From: Halobacillus mangrovi
Lineage (GTDB): Bacteria; Bacillota; Bacilli; Bacillales; Halobacillaceae
Direction of reading: 5' to 3'
Assembly (NCBI RefSeq): GCF_002097535.1
Contig: NZ_CP020772.1
Coordinates: 930,001 to 994,000, forward strand
DNA length: 64,000 bases
Made by a program: the position numbers and the translations under genes. Below the pieces are notes generated by a model. It did not search any database and had not been told where the DNA came from. It worked only from the letters and a program-made list of their open reading frames with translations. Shown one piece after another: positions 8,861 to 18,031 of this stretch (its first letter is position 1; each line of letters starts with the position of its first letter).

Positions 8861-9718
8861 CTATACTCTTTTTCTTGAAATGGCATCTCTCATGCGCTGG
8901 GTTGATTCCTGTGCCTGTTCCTTCATCTTCACACTATAGTTGACAAACAGGGAATCGATCAGCGACAAACTTGCAATTCGTGATGCAAGGGCCTCTGAAC
9001 GGTATTCTGTTTCCTGAGCCACCGTATATAAACTCAAATCGACACGCTTAGTTAATGGAGATTTCGCGAAGTTCGTGATGGCGATGGTTTTAGCGCCTCT
9101 CTCTTTCGCAATATCCACAAGGTCAAGAATGTCCTTGTTCGAGCCTGTGTGAGAGAACACGACAGCAAGATCGCCTTCTTTCAGTTGGGAAACCGACATT
9201 AATTGAAGGTGGGAATCCGTGTAGACATGCGTGTCCATGCCTGTGCGGATGAATTTATGCTGGGCGTCTTGAGCAAGGATTCCAGATCCGCCGCTTCCAT
9301 AGAAGTAAACACGCTTTGCTTCTATTAGTAAATCCATAGCTTTGGACAAGCTTTCAGGATTTTGGACATCTCTAGAAGACTCAAGAGCTCTGATATTTGC
9401 TTGAAAAACTTTTTCAGTAATTTCTAAATCGCTGTCTGTTTCTTTGATTGTTTCATGGATGTCTTTGATAGGGTTGACGATCTCTGATGCAAGTGCGATC
9501 TTCATCGCCTGATAACCTTTGAAACCTAACCTTTTGCAGAATCTGAAAACGGTTGCATCAGCGACCATAAGATCATCAGCTACTTGGTTGATCGTAGAGT
9601 GAACAATTTGTTCCTTGTTCTCCAATATATAATCAGCGATCAATTTCTCTTTCTCACTGAATTGACTATAAGATGAACGAATACGACTGATGACGTGTTT
9701 GGTTGGTGCTTCAAGCAT
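8861..9718 (-). CDS. RpiR-family transcriptional regulator upstream of gntK
   Basis: This RpiR-family regulator has 285 residues. The HTH domain covers about 1-80 (DLMVADATVFRFCKRLGFKGY) and the SIS domain about 120-255 (YFYGSGGSGILAQDA, VVFSHTGSNKD). It is only 14 nt upstream of gntK in the same direction, so it probably regulates gntK in response to a phosphosugar such as 6-phosphogluconate. The ligand is inferred. This is the second RpiR gene within 3.5 kb; the two proteins share the family fold but are clearly different. Confidence 0.87.
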   Translation of the reverse strand: MLEAPTKHVISRIRSSYSQFSEKEKLIADYILENKEQIVHSTINQVADDLMVADATVFRFCKRLGFKGYQAMKIALASEIVNPIKDIHETIKETDSDLEITEKVFQANIRALESSRDVQNPESLSKAMDLLIEAKRVYFYGSGGSGILAQDAQHKFIRTGMDTHVYTDSHLQLMSVSQLKEGDLAVVFSHTGSNKDILDLVDIAKERGAKTIAITNFAKSPLTKRVDLSLYTVAQETEYRSEALASRIASLSLIDSLFVNYSVKMKEQAQESTQRMRDAISRKRV

Positions 9719-9762
9719 GATTCTTCCTCCTAAGTAGTCTTCAACTTAATTCTATTGTATAC

Positions 9763-9834
9763 GAAAAAATTTTCAAATAAAAGAAACTGTCGAAGAAATT
9801 TTTTTCTTTCAAATGAATTTATTAAGAAAATTTC
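9763..9834. promoter_or_regulatory. AT-rich palindrome cluster upstream of rpiR-gntK
   Basis: Three GAAA...TTTC inverted motifs lie upstream of the rpiR start: gaaaaaattttc at 9763, gaagaaatttttttc at 9792 and gaaaatttc at 9826. They may be autoregulatory operators of the RpiR protein. Low-complexity A/T sequence makes chance likely. Confidence 0.25.
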
Positions 9835-9851
9835 ATTAAAAAAAGCAATTG

Positions 9852-9892
9852 ACCACCTCAGGTCATCCAGAATTTGGATGACCTGAGGTGGT
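9852..9892. repeat. REP-like palindrome, copy 2, at the 3' end of the RAYT gene
   Basis: An 18-bp perfect stem plus a G-U closing pair surrounds a 3-nt loop. It is identical to copy 1 except around the loop. The TGA stop of the RAYT gene (9863-9865) lies inside the left arm, so the last ten or so RAYT residues are encoded by the repeat. Confidence 0.9.
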
Positions 9893-10426
9893 TCGATTTG
9901 CTAATTGAACGAAAAACTCATACTGTTGGGAATCTCTGAAATGGGAGAGGATCTTTGAAGTGGTTACAAGCTTGGAAGAAGGGCGAGGCGATAAATAATG
10001 AGGATAGCTGCTCCACGGATAGTCTTCAGGTTTTAATGTCAATAGGGCGCGGCAAGGATTTAAGTGGATATAGCGGCTGACTTGAAGCAGTGCATTAATA
10101 TCTCCCTGAAGTTCTGCTTTATAAGGGCCTTGAAAGAGATGACCGACATAATCGTATTTTCGGTTGAAGTACATCGCATACTGCGAGTGGATTTGTTTCA
10201 TGAATAAACCTGGGGGATGGTCAATCGTTTCGATGAGGAGATGTACGTGGTTCGTCATAAGGCAATAAGCATGAAGGTAAAAAGGGTAGCTGTGTTTCGC
10301 TTCTTCTAAAAGCTTTAAATAGAAGATTCGATCATAGTGATCGTAAAAAATATCTGTTTTTCGGTTCCCTCTGGCTGTAATATGATAGCTTGCGTGTGGA
10401 AACCAGACACGCCTGGGATTGCCCAT
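9863..10426 (-). CDS. REP-associated tyrosine transposase (RAYT), Y1/TnpA_REP family
   Basis: This 187-residue protein is of the IS200/IS605-related Y1 transposase family. The start PRRVWFPHASYHITARGN and the HUH motif in YCLMTNHVHLLIE (about residues 55-67) are diagnostic. The catalytic Tyr is probably one of those in QIHSQYAMYFNRKY. GPYKAELQ and the RYIHLNPCRA segment follow, as is usual. The ATG has AAAGGA 7 nt upstream. The gene is single-copy here and is flanked by REP-like palindromes at 9852 and 10510. That is the arrangement known for RAYTs, which are thought to spread REP sequences. The C-terminal tail after FFVQLAN is read from the REP and is probably not part of the ancestral protein. 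Confidence 0.93.
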   Translation of the reverse strand: MGNPRRVWFPHASYHITARGNRKTDIFYDHYDRIFYLKLLEEAKHSYPFYLHAYCLMTNHVHLLIETIDHPPGLFMKQIHSQYAMYFNRKYDYVGHLFQGPYKAELQGDINALLQVSRYIHLNPCRALLTLKPEDYPWSSYPHYLSPRPSSKLVTTSKILSHFRDSQQYEFFVQLANRTTSGHPNSG

Positions 10427-10509
10427 AAAATCATCCTTTCTAGTTTAAATCGATCCTAGTATTCTTCGCTATTCACCTCTCTATTTCCTGCACAACCAAT
10501 AATAATGTA

Positions 10510-10564
10510 AAAACCTGTCACCTCAGGTCATCCAGATTATGGATGACCTGAGGTGACAGGTTTT
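10510..10564. repeat. REP-like palindrome, copy 3, upstream of the RAYT gene
   Basis: A 25-bp perfect stem with a 5-nt loop (gatta) contains the 17-nt core shared with copies 1 and 2. The outer part differs: ends aaaacctgt instead of ac. It lies 83 bp upstream of the RAYT start and about 85 bp upstream of the AEC permease. Confidence 0.9.
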
Positions 10565-10648
10565 GGTAAGCGGGAAGGTATGTAATCTTTTTATTATCTG
10601 ATAAACTAGTAGAGTTCTAAAGAATTTATGGAACAGGAGGGAAGAGCT

Positions 10649-11545
10649 TTGACGATATTCTTCCAAGTCGTACTACCTGTCGTACTCGTCTTTTTCGCGG
10701 GCTATGCCCTGCAAAAAATATTAAAACTAGAAATTAAATCGATCTCAACGGTCGCTCTTTATATTATGCTGCCCTGCCTTGTTTTCAAAACTTTCTATGA
10801 AGCAGATTTCGATCGTGATTACTTAATGATGGTCGTATTTTCCGCTCTCCTATTATTCGGAATTCTACTGATTGATAAACTGGCAGCCAAATTACTTCGT
10901 TATGACACGCCAACGGAAAGTGGGCTGATTCTTTCAACCGCGTTCATGAACGCGGGGAATTACGGGGCGCCAATCGTTCTGTTCGCTTTTGGTGAAGAGG
11001 GCTTTGTTTATTCCGTCTCCTTCATGGTACTCCAGCAGATCGTCATGAATTTCTTCGGTGTCTATTACGCTGCGAAGGGGGCAGCAGGCATGAGTATGGC
11101 GATTAAAACCGTACTGAAGATGCCGCCGACCCATGCGGTATGGATAGCCCTCGTGATGAAATACGCCAACATCCCGGTCTCAGAAAACCTGATGTCCAGC
11201 ATAGACCTTGTCGGGAATGCTACAATCCCAACCGTAATGATCATTCTTGGCATGCAGTTGGCCAACATCACAGTGAATAACCTTTCGTGGGATAAAATCT
11301 CTTACGCAGCCACAGTTCGGCTGCTCGGATCACCAATGCTTGCCTGGCTGATCACGGTTGTTCTGCCAATGAGTGACGTGATGGCCAATGTGCTGATTAT
11401 TTCTGCAGCAATGCCGTCAGCTGCTACAACGACCATGTATGCGGTCCAGTTCGATTCCAAACCTGAACTTGTATCAAGCATTACACTCATCACCACGCTT
11501 TTAAGTATCATCACCATCCCAATTACGTTGAACATTTTGACGTAA
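10649..11545 (+). CDS. AEC-family (auxin efflux carrier type) permease
   Basis: This is a polytopic membrane protein of 298 residues with about ten hydrophobic segments in two five-helix halves, the pattern of the AEC family (malate, malonate or other organic-anion carriers in bacteria). The N-terminal half contains NAGNYGAPIVLF and the C-terminal half contains AAMPSAATTTMYAVQF, both characteristic. An ATG at 10628 is in frame, but the AGGAGGG lies 3' of it. The TTG at 10649, 7 nt after that AGGAGGG, is therefore the likely start. The gene stands alone between the RAYT/REP region and a strong terminator. Substrate is unknown. Confidence 0.85.
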   Translation: MTIFFQVVLPVVLVFFAGYALQKILKLEIKSISTVALYIMLPCLVFKTFYEADFDRDYLMMVVFSALLLFGILLIDKLAAKLLRYDTPTESGLILSTAFMNAGNYGAPIVLFAFGEEGFVYSVSFMVLQQIVMNFFGVYYAAKGAAGMSMAIKTVLKMPPTHAVWIALVMKYANIPVSENLMSSIDLVGNATIPTVMIILGMQLANITVNNLSWDKISYAATVRLLGSPMLAWLITVVLPMSDVMANVLIISAAMPSAATTTMYAVQFDSKPELVSSITLITTLLSIITIPITLNILT

Positions 11546-11546
11546 C

Positions 11547-11586
11547 AAAAAAGCTTGAGGACATACTCCTGTCCTCAAGCTTTTTT
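11547..11586 (+). terminator. Rho-independent terminator after the AEC permease
   Basis: A 16-bp stem (aaaaaagcttgaggac) with an 8-nt loop ends in a T-run, 2 nt past the stop codon. Confidence 0.85.
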
Positions 11587-11612
11587 CAAAGGAGTCAATG
11601 TAGGATAAAAGC

Positions 11613-11792
11613 CTATTCTTTCTCCTGACTCTTTTCCTTCTCCTCTTTCTTCGATTTAAAATACATATAAATATTAGTAAAAATAAGTGCTACTGATAAC
11701 ACCGTAGCAACGGTAGACAATTCAACCAAGTCAGTGAATGTCCCAACGAGCACATAGCCTGCGAAAAATAATGCAAACAGCAAGTAATACAC
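11613..11792 (-). CDS. Small membrane protein, unknown function (59 aa)
   Basis: This reading frame starts with GTG, with AAAGGA 8 nt upstream, and encodes 59 residues: two hydrophobic helices (about 2-17 and 25-45) followed by a Lys/Glu-rich tail of about 14 residues. The frame, the ribosome site and the membrane pattern support a real gene. I do not recognise a family. It lies convergent to the AEC permease. Confidence 0.55.
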   Translation of the reverse strand: MYYLLFALFFAGYVLVGTFTDLVELSTVATVLSVALIFTNIYMYFKSKKEEKEKSQEKE

Positions 11793-11888
11793 GATACTCT
11801 TCCTTTCTTCATCAACCTGCTTTCCATTATATCATCTATTTTCCACAAGAAAAAAACGCCAGGGCAAGCAGGCGCCTGACGCTCCCTT

Positions 11889-12173
11889 TTAATCAGGAGG
11901 ATACATATAAAAACGGTAGATAGTAAATTCATTCCCTTGCTCGATATAGTACGATTGGATATCGATAGAAGAATATAATAAACCATCATCCTGTTCAATA
12001 GATATTTGAATGACAAACTCCTTATCCTCCATTAGTGGAATAGGGTAAGGATTAACGATCTCTACCATCCATTCGTACGCTAATTTTTCCAGGAAAGCAT
12101 GAGTGTAAGTAGTTGGGGTATCATCAAGCCAGATGTTTACTAAGGGGACCAAAGATCTAGATGATTGTTCCAA
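11889..12173 (-). CDS. Hypothetical protein (94 aa), cotranscribed with a sigma-like factor
   Basis: This 94-residue acidic protein has no recognised domain. It starts with TTG, with GGAGGAG 6 nt upstream, and ends in a Tyr/Pro-rich tail. It begins 19 nt after a sigma-70-like gene, so the two are likely one operon. It could be a partner or a regulator of that factor, but nothing in its sequence shows this. Confidence 0.6.
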   Translation of the reverse strand: MEQSSRSLVPLVNIWLDDTPTTYTHAFLEKLAYEWMVEIVNPYPIPLMEDKEFVIQISIEQDDGLLYSSIDIQSYYIEQGNEFTIYRFYMYPPD

Positions 12174-12192
12174 AATAACTCCTCCGTTTAGG

Positions 12193-12678
12193 TTATAAAG
12201 ATTCTATTTCCCTATTTTCTTCCGCCATAAACAAGAGCTCCTGGGTCTTTTCTTTGATGTTCTTCCGTCTTCGTTTAATGGTTGATTCACTAACTTTCAT
12301 CTTATGGGCTATTTCTTTGACAGTAAACCCCTGATAGGTGAGCGAGAAGATCGTCTTTTCTTGAGGGGTCAAATTCGAATGGTATTCGAGGTCATAAAGA
12401 AGAGATTGCTCATGGAGAGTTTCATCAGAGGGAGGAGTAAGGAAAAAGACTGATTTGTAGCTCTGCTCTTTTTTCAAAAGGCCGCGCATATGATGGTTCA
12501 GCTTGTGGACGAAGTAAGTGGTGAATTTAGCACGAGAGGGGTTGTAGGTGCGGACACTTCTTTGGTAAACGAGGTAGGCTTCCTGATAATAATCATCGAA
12601 CGGCTCGGGGATGTTCAACTTGTGCAGCGTAGAATAAATCAAGAGGGTATGATCTTGAAACGATCGATTTGTTTTCAT
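12193..12678 (-). CDS. Sigma-70 family RNA polymerase sigma factor (small, 161 aa)
   Basis: This protein has a region-2-like segment (about 25-70; DDYYQEAYLVYQRSVRTY then KFTTYFVHKLNHHMRG) and a region-4 HTH (about 105-150; LTPQEKTIFSLTYQGFTVKEIAHKMKVSESTIKRR). The size and layout fit an ECF-like or phage-like alternative sigma factor. AAAGGAG lies 6 nt before the ATG. It is transcribed divergently from another small sigma-like gene at 12864. The target promoters are unknown. Confidence 0.75.
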   Translation of the reverse strand: MKTNRSFQDHTLLIYSTLHKLNIPEPFDDYYQEAYLVYQRSVRTYNPSRAKFTTYFVHKLNHHMRGLLKKEQSYKSVFFLTPPSDETLHEQSLLYDLEYHSNLTPQEKTIFSLTYQGFTVKEIAHKMKVSESTIKRRRKNIKEKTQELLFMAEENREIESL

Positions 12679-12863
12679 AGGTCACTCCTTTCAAATATAG
12701 TTCCTATTATCTATGATTAGGAAATAAAAAGAAATAGAAAAACGTTTTTTCACTCACTTTTTATAGATAAAAATAATAAATTCATCATTTTATGACACCA
12801 AAATTCAAATTTGAAACGATTATAGGTTGGAAAGGTTAAAAAATATAGATGAGGTGCTGTTCA

Positions 12864-13370
12864 ATGATGGATGATCAGGAATTTGAGAAGGTCGTAGTAG
12901 AAAACGAGAAATTGATCCATTATCACATCCGAAGCTTACATATTAATGATGCCAACAAAGACTTTTTTGCAGAAGCTTTATTCGCTTTATGGAAAGCCTA
13001 TGAAACGTATGACGAAAAACTCGGTTCTTTTTCGACATACATCAGCTGGAAAATCCGGAATGCATTAATTGATAAAATCCGTAAAGACTCAAGAAGCAAA
13101 GAGGTAGAAGATATCTATCAAACACAAGTATTGCATGATAAAGGCTATATCATAGAAGACGAAATTAGCGATCATTACTTATGGAAGAAAATTAAAGAGG
13201 TTTTAACCGATAACCAGTGGAAATGGGTGTACTACTTCATTATTCATGATTTATCAGTAGAGCAGATCGCCAAGCTTGAAGGAGTTACAAGAGATGCGGT
13301 GAAAAACTGGGGAAGACATGCGCGCAAAAAGCTGAAGCAGATCTCTTTTGAGGGATTAGAAAAGCCCTGA
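12864..13370 (+). CDS. Sigma-70 family RNA polymerase sigma factor (small, 168 aa)
   Basis: Region 2 is visible at about residues 30-70 (FFAEALFALWKAYETYDE, then FSTYISWKIRNALIDKIRKD) and a region-4 HTH at about 118-160 (LSVEQIAKLEGVTRDAVKNW). An in-frame ATG at 12849 comes before the ribosome site. The GAGGTG is 7 nt from the ATG at 12864, which was chosen. The gene is divergent from the sigma-like gene at 12193, with an AT-rich 185-bp gap holding both promoters. The role is not known. Confidence 0.75.
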   Translation: MMDDQEFEKVVVENEKLIHYHIRSLHINDANKDFFAEALFALWKAYETYDEKLGSFSTYISWKIRNALIDKIRKDSRSKEVEDIYQTQVLHDKGYIIEDEISDHYLWKKIKEVLTDNQWKWVYYFIIHDLSVEQIAKLEGVTRDAVKNWGRHARKKLKQISFEGLEKP

Positions 13371-13396
13371 CGTTAAAGTACATCAGGACTTCTTCT

Positions 13397-13771
13397 TTAT
13401 TTTTCTATTGTAATATTAATCTTGTTGAGACCTAGTGCATGAGCTGCCTTAATCATCCGTGCAGCTTCTCTCTCAGCATCTTCAATAAGGACATTGTTTC
13501 TGGAGATGCTCAAGTTTGTCCCGCCAGACATTATGGAGCGCTCTTCCTTTACTTCCTCATCAATTGGCTGAAGCAATTGCGGACTGATTTCATGGGCTTC
13601 CACATTACGTGTTCGGTTCACTCGCCCACGTATTTTTCGGCCATGATAGACGACACTGGCATAAGGACAGCCTGTCTCAGCGGAGATTTCGCGATAATTT
13701 TTATCTGTATCTCCAATCAATCGCTTTACTTCGCTAAGATCGTAATCATATTGTTTACTTCTCTTCGCCAT
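13397..13771 (-). CDS. Hypothetical protein with possible N-terminal HTH (124 aa)
   Basis: This is a basic 124-residue protein starting at an ATG with GGGGGA 7 nt upstream. Residues 10-60 look like a helix-turn-helix (SEVKRLIGDTDKNYREISAETG, then SVVYHGRKIRGR). The C-terminal part (about 95-124) is a short amphipathic region ending NKINITIEK. It is convergent with the sigma factor at 12864. No family was recognised. Confidence 0.6.
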   Translation of the reverse strand: MAKRSKQYDYDLSEVKRLIGDTDKNYREISAETGCPYASVVYHGRKIRGRVNRTRNVEAHEISPQLLQPIDEEVKEERSIMSGGTNLSISRNNVLIEDAEREAARMIKAAHALGLNKINITIEK

Positions 13772-13914
13772 TTATAAATCCCCCACTTTTTCGTGTATCT
13801 AAATATATTGTATACAAAATTATGTATGATTAATAGTATAAGTTATGATTTTTTTCTATTTTGATAATATATAAAATGATAAAGTTTTAGTAAGTCTAGT
13901 TACAGGGGGAAATG

Positions 13915-14412
13915 ATGTTAAAAAAAGTATTATATACGGCCATCCCATTAACAATCATGGTGATCTTGTTCATATCTTCCTCACAGCCTTATGAGGAACA
14001 AGATTTACGGCCAACGTTAAGTCAGTATTTACCGATCGAAACGCTCAAACCACTTTTAGAACCGATTCAGTTCACCTACCATAGCGAAAAGGTGAGTGTC
14101 GAGACGCACGGTGTAGAGGGGATGATCGAATTCTTCCTGCGAAAAGGGGCCCATTTTTCCATATACCTTCTTCTCATTTGGACCACTTTCCTGGCACTTT
14201 TGCAATGGCTGCATAAAAGAGTATGGAAACTGTTGAGCATCGCTTTTCTTATTACGATGGCTTATGCAGTGTTTGATGAATTTCATCAGTCACTGACGCC
14301 GAACAGGACACCCTACGCAGGAGATGTCCTTTTAGATGGAAGCGGCGCATTAACGGCAGGATTAGCGATTTGGATTTTTTACAAATGGAAAAACAGAAAC
14401 CCCAGCGGATGA
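13915..14412 (+). CDS. VanZ-like family membrane protein
   Basis: This protein of about 165 residues has four hydrophobic segments and the VanZ signature FDEFHQ followed by R-x5-DVLLDGSGA (about 120-145). An extracytoplasmic loop of about 60 residues separates helices 1 and 2. VanZ-like proteins of Firmicutes are widespread, and the name does not imply glycopeptide resistance. Two ATGs are adjacent (13912 and 13915); the second is better spaced from GGGGG. The stop lies in the loop of the following hairpin. Confidence 0.8.
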   Translation: MLKKVLYTAIPLTIMVILFISSSQPYEEQDLRPTLSQYLPIETLKPLLEPIQFTYHSEKVSVETHGVEGMIEFFLRKGAHFSIYLLLIWTTFLALLQWLHKRVWKLLSIAFLITMAYAVFDEFHQSLTPNRTPYAGDVLLDGSGALTAGLAIWIFYKWKNRNPSG

Positions 14413-14428
14413 TCCGCCGCTGGGGTTT
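14397..14428. terminator. Terminator shared by the VanZ-like gene and thrB
   Basis: A 12-bp perfect stem (aaaccccagcgg) with an 8-nt loop lies between the convergent genes. The VanZ-like TGA is in the loop, and thrB ends 4 bp away. Confidence 0.75.
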
Positions 14429-14431
14429 GTT

Positions 14432-15346
14432 TTAATTAGCTTGAAGGTGAGAAGAAATGGTTTCAGCACCCTGAATATTAACGCTTAATGCTTCAATTTT
14501 GTAGTCAGACAGAGAGGTAGTCAGCTGATCCAGCTGCTGAGCTGACAGTTGGTCGAATAAGGCGATCATCGTCGGCCCGGCTCCGCTGATATACATACCA
14601 AGAGACCCTGCACCGAGTACCGTTGTTTCGACTTCGTCAAAGCCTGTGATTAAGTTTTTGCGGTACGGCTGATGCCACTGATCTCTCGTCATCATTTTTC
14701 CTGCGAGTGCCCAGTTCTGTTCAGCAAGGGCGGCAACAAGAACGTTCGCCGTTCCACTTGCATGGACCGCATGCTTATAGCTCATTTCGGTTGGTAAAAG
14801 TTCTCGCGCCTTCTCTGTTTCCAGGTGGAAGTCAGGAATGACAGCGAGCCACGTCAACTCATCCAGCCCTTTTTCAAAACGAACAAAATCAAGGTTATCG
14901 CCATCGTAGCTGGAAACCATGATGCCCCCATAAATAGCAGGTGCTACGTTATCAGGATGGCCTTCAATTTCACAGGCGATCTTCAGCTTTTCGTACTTGC
15001 TCAATTGCAGGTCCAGGATATGATTGGCAAGTTCTATACCGCCTACAACAGCTGTTGAGGAACTGCCAAGGCCGCGTGCGATGGGCACATCATTGGTCAT
15101 CTCGACATGGTGCGGAGGCAGCGATTCGAAACGGTACAAGTTCGCCGTATAAAGGGCTGTCTTATGAACTAGATTTTCTTCTCCTGACGGGATATAAGGC
15201 TGATCTTTTTCAGGTACTGAAAAGAACCATTCGTCAGCAGGCTCACAATCCATCGTGACATGTTTGGATAGTGCAATTCCGATCGAGTCGAATCCCGGCC
15301 CTAAATTTGCCGAAGTAGCCGGAACCCGAATTTGAAAGGAACTCAT
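14432..15346 (-). CDS. thrB: Homoserine kinase
   Basis: ThrB is a GHMP kinase that makes O-phosphohomoserine from homoserine and ATP in threonine synthesis. The 304 residues match the usual length. The N-terminal [17 protein letters not shown] and the phosphate loop [16 protein letters not shown] (about 88-103) are characteristic, and the C-terminal GHMP motif [10 protein letters not shown] is present. Its ATG overlaps the thrC stop as ATGA, so it is the last gene of hom-thrC-thrB, the usual Bacillus order. Confidence 0.96.
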   Translation of the reverse strand: MSSFQIRVPATSANLGPGFDSIGIALSKHVTMDCEPADEWFFSVPEKDQPYIPSGEENLVHKTALYTANLYRFESLPPHHVEMTNDVPIARGLGSSSTAVVGGIELANHILDLQLSKYEKLKIACEIEGHPDNVAPAIYGGIMVSSYDGDNLDFVRFEKGLDELTWLAVIPDFHLETEKARELLPTEMSYKHAVHASGTANVLVAALAEQNWALAGKMMTRDQWHQPYRKNLITGFDEVETTVLGAGSLGMYISGAGPTMIALFDQLSAQQLDQLTTSLSDYKIEALSVNIQGAETISSHLQAN

Positions 15347-16398
15347 GATTTTACACCTGTGACAGCTTCTGCAAAGTGCTCGATATCATTTTCAATGACG
15401 GTCGGTTTGACAGGACTTGTATCCATCGCTGTCACCGGATCTTTCAAGCCGTTTCCTGTTAATACGTGGACCACTTTGGAGCCTTGTGGAATCGTTCCAT
15501 TCTTCACCTTTTTGATCATGCCTGCGATGGATGCACAGGAAGCAGGTTCGGCAAAAACACCTTCCTTTTGTGCAAGCAGCTGGTAAGCTTCTACGATTTC
15601 ATCATCCGTGACCTCGTCGATTAAACCGCCGGACTGATCACGAGCATCGAGTGCTTTCGTCCAGCTAGCCGGGTTCCCAATACGGATCGCAGTCGCAAGG
15701 GTTTCAGGATCTTCAATCACCTGGTTGCGCACGATAGCCGCTGAACCGCTGGCTTCAAACCCCATCATTTTAGGAAGTTTCGTACCATGACGTTCATGGT
15801 ATTCCTTGAATCCTTTCCAGTAGGCGGTAATGTTTCCGGCGTTTCCTACAGGGATAGAGAGAACATCAGGCGCTTCCCCGAGTGCTTCACACACTTCAAA
15901 GGCAGCTGTCTTTTGTCCTTCTACACGATAAGGATTAACTGAGTTCACAAGTGTAACCGGTTCGCGCTCTGCAAGTTCACGAACCATCTTCAACGCCTGA
16001 TCAAAGTTTCCTTTTATGGCGAAGATTTCTGCGCCGTACATAACCGCCTGAGCAAGTTTCCCTTGCGCAATCTTTCCATCAGGAATAACGACGATGCAGC
16101 GAAGTCCTGCACGAGCCGCAAAGGCAGCTGCAGAAGCGGAAGTGTTTCCTGTTGATGCACAAATAACGGCTTTCGATCCTTCTTCGATCGCTTTAGCCAT
16201 CGCCATCACCATTCCACGATCCTTAAAGGACCCTGTTGGATTTGCACCTTCAATTTTGACATAACCTTCGATTCCAAGCTCCTTAGAAATGGTCGGAATC
16301 GGGAGGAGCGGTGTATTACCCTCATGTAATGTCAAACTTGGTGTGTTTTCAGTGACAGGTAAAAATTCACGATAATGATGCAGCAGTCCTTGCCACAT
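15343..16398 (-). CDS. thrC: Threonine synthase
   Basis: This PLP-dependent lyase of 351 residues converts O-phosphohomoserine to threonine. The PLP lysine is in [12 protein letters not shown] (about residue 60), followed by [19 protein letters not shown], and the glycine-rich phosphate loop is PVGNAGNIT. Its length and motifs fit the short Bacillus-type ThrC. It starts 1 nt after the hom stop and overlaps thrB by 4 nt. Confidence 0.96.
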   Translation of the reverse strand: MWQGLLHHYREFLPVTENTPSLTLHEGNTPLLPIPTISKELGIEGYVKIEGANPTGSFKDRGMVMAMAKAIEEGSKAVICASTGNTSASAAAFAARAGLRCIVVIPDGKIAQGKLAQAVMYGAEIFAIKGNFDQALKMVRELAEREPVTLVNSVNPYRVEGQKTAAFEVCEALGEAPDVLSIPVGNAGNITAYWKGFKEYHERHGTKLPKMMGFEASGSAAIVRNQVIEDPETLATAIRIGNPASWTKALDARDQSGGLIDEVTDDEIVEAYQLLAQKEGVFAEPASCASIAGMIKKVKNGTIPQGSKVVHVLTGNGLKDPVTAMDTSPVKPTVIENDIEHFAEAVTGVKS

Positions 16399-16399
16399 A

Positions 16400-17695
16400 T
16401 CAGTCTCCTCCTTCTACGCGGAAAATGCTGTCGATGTGTCTAATGGAGTGAAGCTGTTCAAGCTCATGACTCGCTTTAGCAAAATCCTCTTCACTTACTT
16501 TATGAGTCACCATCATCAGTTCACGCTCGTCTTCGTTATCAGAAGAACGCTGGATGATTTGATCAAAGGAAATATCATACTGTGCAAAAATCTGAGTGAT
16601 TTCATTAAGCATACCAGCCCGATCAAGCACATGAAGGCGGATGTATTTCTTTGAGAGCTGTTCTGACTTCGGTTTTACCTGTTTAGGGAATTGAGGCTGT
16701 ACATAAGCCGTTCCTGTCGTTCCGAGACGAATATTTTTTAAGACAGCAATCAAGTCGGAAACAACTGCTGTAGCCGTTGGAAGTTTTCCGGCACCAGGAC
16801 CATAGAACATCGTCTCTCCTACCGCATCTCCATAGACATACACCGCATTAAATTCATCATTGACGTTAGAAAGCGGGTGATGAATCGGAAGCAGTGCAGG
16901 CTCGACGCTTACAGAAACGCCAGAATCATCATTTTCTGCAATTCCGATCAGTTTGATTCGGTAGCCAAGTTCTTCTGCATACTTGATATCAGAAAGAGAA
17001 AGGCCGCGAATTCCTTTTACTTCTACATCCTCTAAATTGAACGGCATGGAAAAACCGAGAATGGAAAGGATCGTCATTTTTCTTGCAGCGTCCAGCCCAT
17101 CCACATCGGCAGTTGGATCAGCCTCTGCAAATCCAAGGTCCTGTGCTTCCTTTAATATGCTGTCAAAGTCCGCACCGTCTTGGGACATTTTTGTCATGAT
17201 GTAGTTGGTTGTCCCATTGACGATTCCCATCATTTTACGAATGCGATCAGAAGATAATCCGTCTAAAATGGAGCGGATAATCGGAATACCACCTGCTACA
17301 CTCGCTTCATAATAAAGGTCGCAATTTCGTTTTTGACAGGCATCGAATAATTCAGCACCGTGCTGGGCAATCAAATCTTTATTGGCTGTCACGATATGTT
17401 TCCCATGTTCAATCGCTTCTAATAATATGGTTAATGTGTGATCGATCCCACCCATCACCTCTACGATTACGTCAATTTCAGGGTCTCTCGTGATGTCTTC
17501 GTATTGATCGGTTAGAGTTGTTGAACTCGTCGGAAGGTCACGGGTTTTTGATAAGTCACTCACAAGTACAGATTTAATCGTGACGTCACACCCTGTTTTA
17601 TGCTGAATACGTTCTTTATGATCTCGCAGAATCTCAATGACCCCGCCGCCGACCGTTCCTAACCCTAATAATCCTACGGTAATGGTCTGTTTCAT
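16400..17695 (-). CDS. hom: Homoserine dehydrogenase with ACT domain
   Basis: Hom reduces aspartate semialdehyde to homoserine. The 431 residues hold an N-terminal NAD(P)-binding fold ([16 protein letters not shown], about 8-23), the catalytic domain (about 130-320, with [15 protein letters not shown]), and a C-terminal ACT domain (about 350-425) that usually gives threonine feedback inhibition. The ATG has AAGGAG 8 nt upstream. It is the first gene of hom-thrC-thrB. Confidence 0.96.
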   Translation of the reverse strand: MKQTITVGLLGLGTVGGGVIEILRDHKERIQHKTGCDVTIKSVLVSDLSKTRDLPTSSTTLTDQYEDITRDPEIDVIVEVMGGIDHTLTILLEAIEHGKHIVTANKDLIAQHGAELFDACQKRNCDLYYEASVAGGIPIIRSILDGLSSDRIRKMMGIVNGTTNYIMTKMSQDGADFDSILKEAQDLGFAEADPTADVDGLDAARKMTILSILGFSMPFNLEDVEVKGIRGLSLSDIKYAEELGYRIKLIGIAENDDSGVSVSVEPALLPIHHPLSNVNDEFNAVYVYGDAVGETMFYGPGAGKLPTATAVVSDLIAVLKNIRLGTTGTAYVQPQFPKQVKPKSEQLSKKYIRLHVLDRAGMLNEITQIFAQYDISFDQIIQRSSDNEDERELMMVTHKVSEEDFAKASHELEQLHSIRHIDSIFRVEGGD

Positions 17696-18031
17696 CGTTC
17701 ACACTCCTTGTCCACTTGATAGATACATTATTCTTTATATAAAGGACATTGTAACGAAGAATAATAGGAAGTACAAGGGAGAATTCGTAACTATTTGAAT
17801 TAACAGATTTTTAATAAAAAAATATAATTAGATCTATTTTTGAAAATTTTCCTCTCTTCCTATATAAAAATGCGGTTTTCATTCATTGGAGTGGATAGAA
17901 AATGGAGGATAGGAGAATGGAGGAGGAAAAAATGAAAAAGTGTAAGATTCGACATAATAATAGTTATCTTGACTTATTTTAACAAATGAAATATAAATAA
18001 AAAGAACTAGAGAAGGAAGGAGGAGCGGATC
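17696..18031. other. Intergenic region upstream of hom
   Basis: This AT-rich stretch of about 336 bp should hold the hom promoter. A weak candidate on the minus strand is TTACAA with an 18-bp spacer before TAATGT (about 17727-17756). gaaaatttt near 17842 resembles half of a CodY box, but the full site has about four mismatches. No T-box or other riboswitch was recognised. Confidence 0.3.

Noticed and set aside
13915..14412. Vancomycin/teicoplanin resistance gene (vanZ)
   Set aside because: VanZ-like domain proteins are common in Bacillales; there are no other van genes here.
17901..17983. Small ORF of 26 codons upstream of 18032
   Set aside because: It is too short, of low complexity (Glu/Lys/Arg), and has no terminator or family.
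17696..18031. Threonine T-box or riboswitch before hom
   Set aside because: No T-box sequence, specifier stem or antiterminator pair was found.
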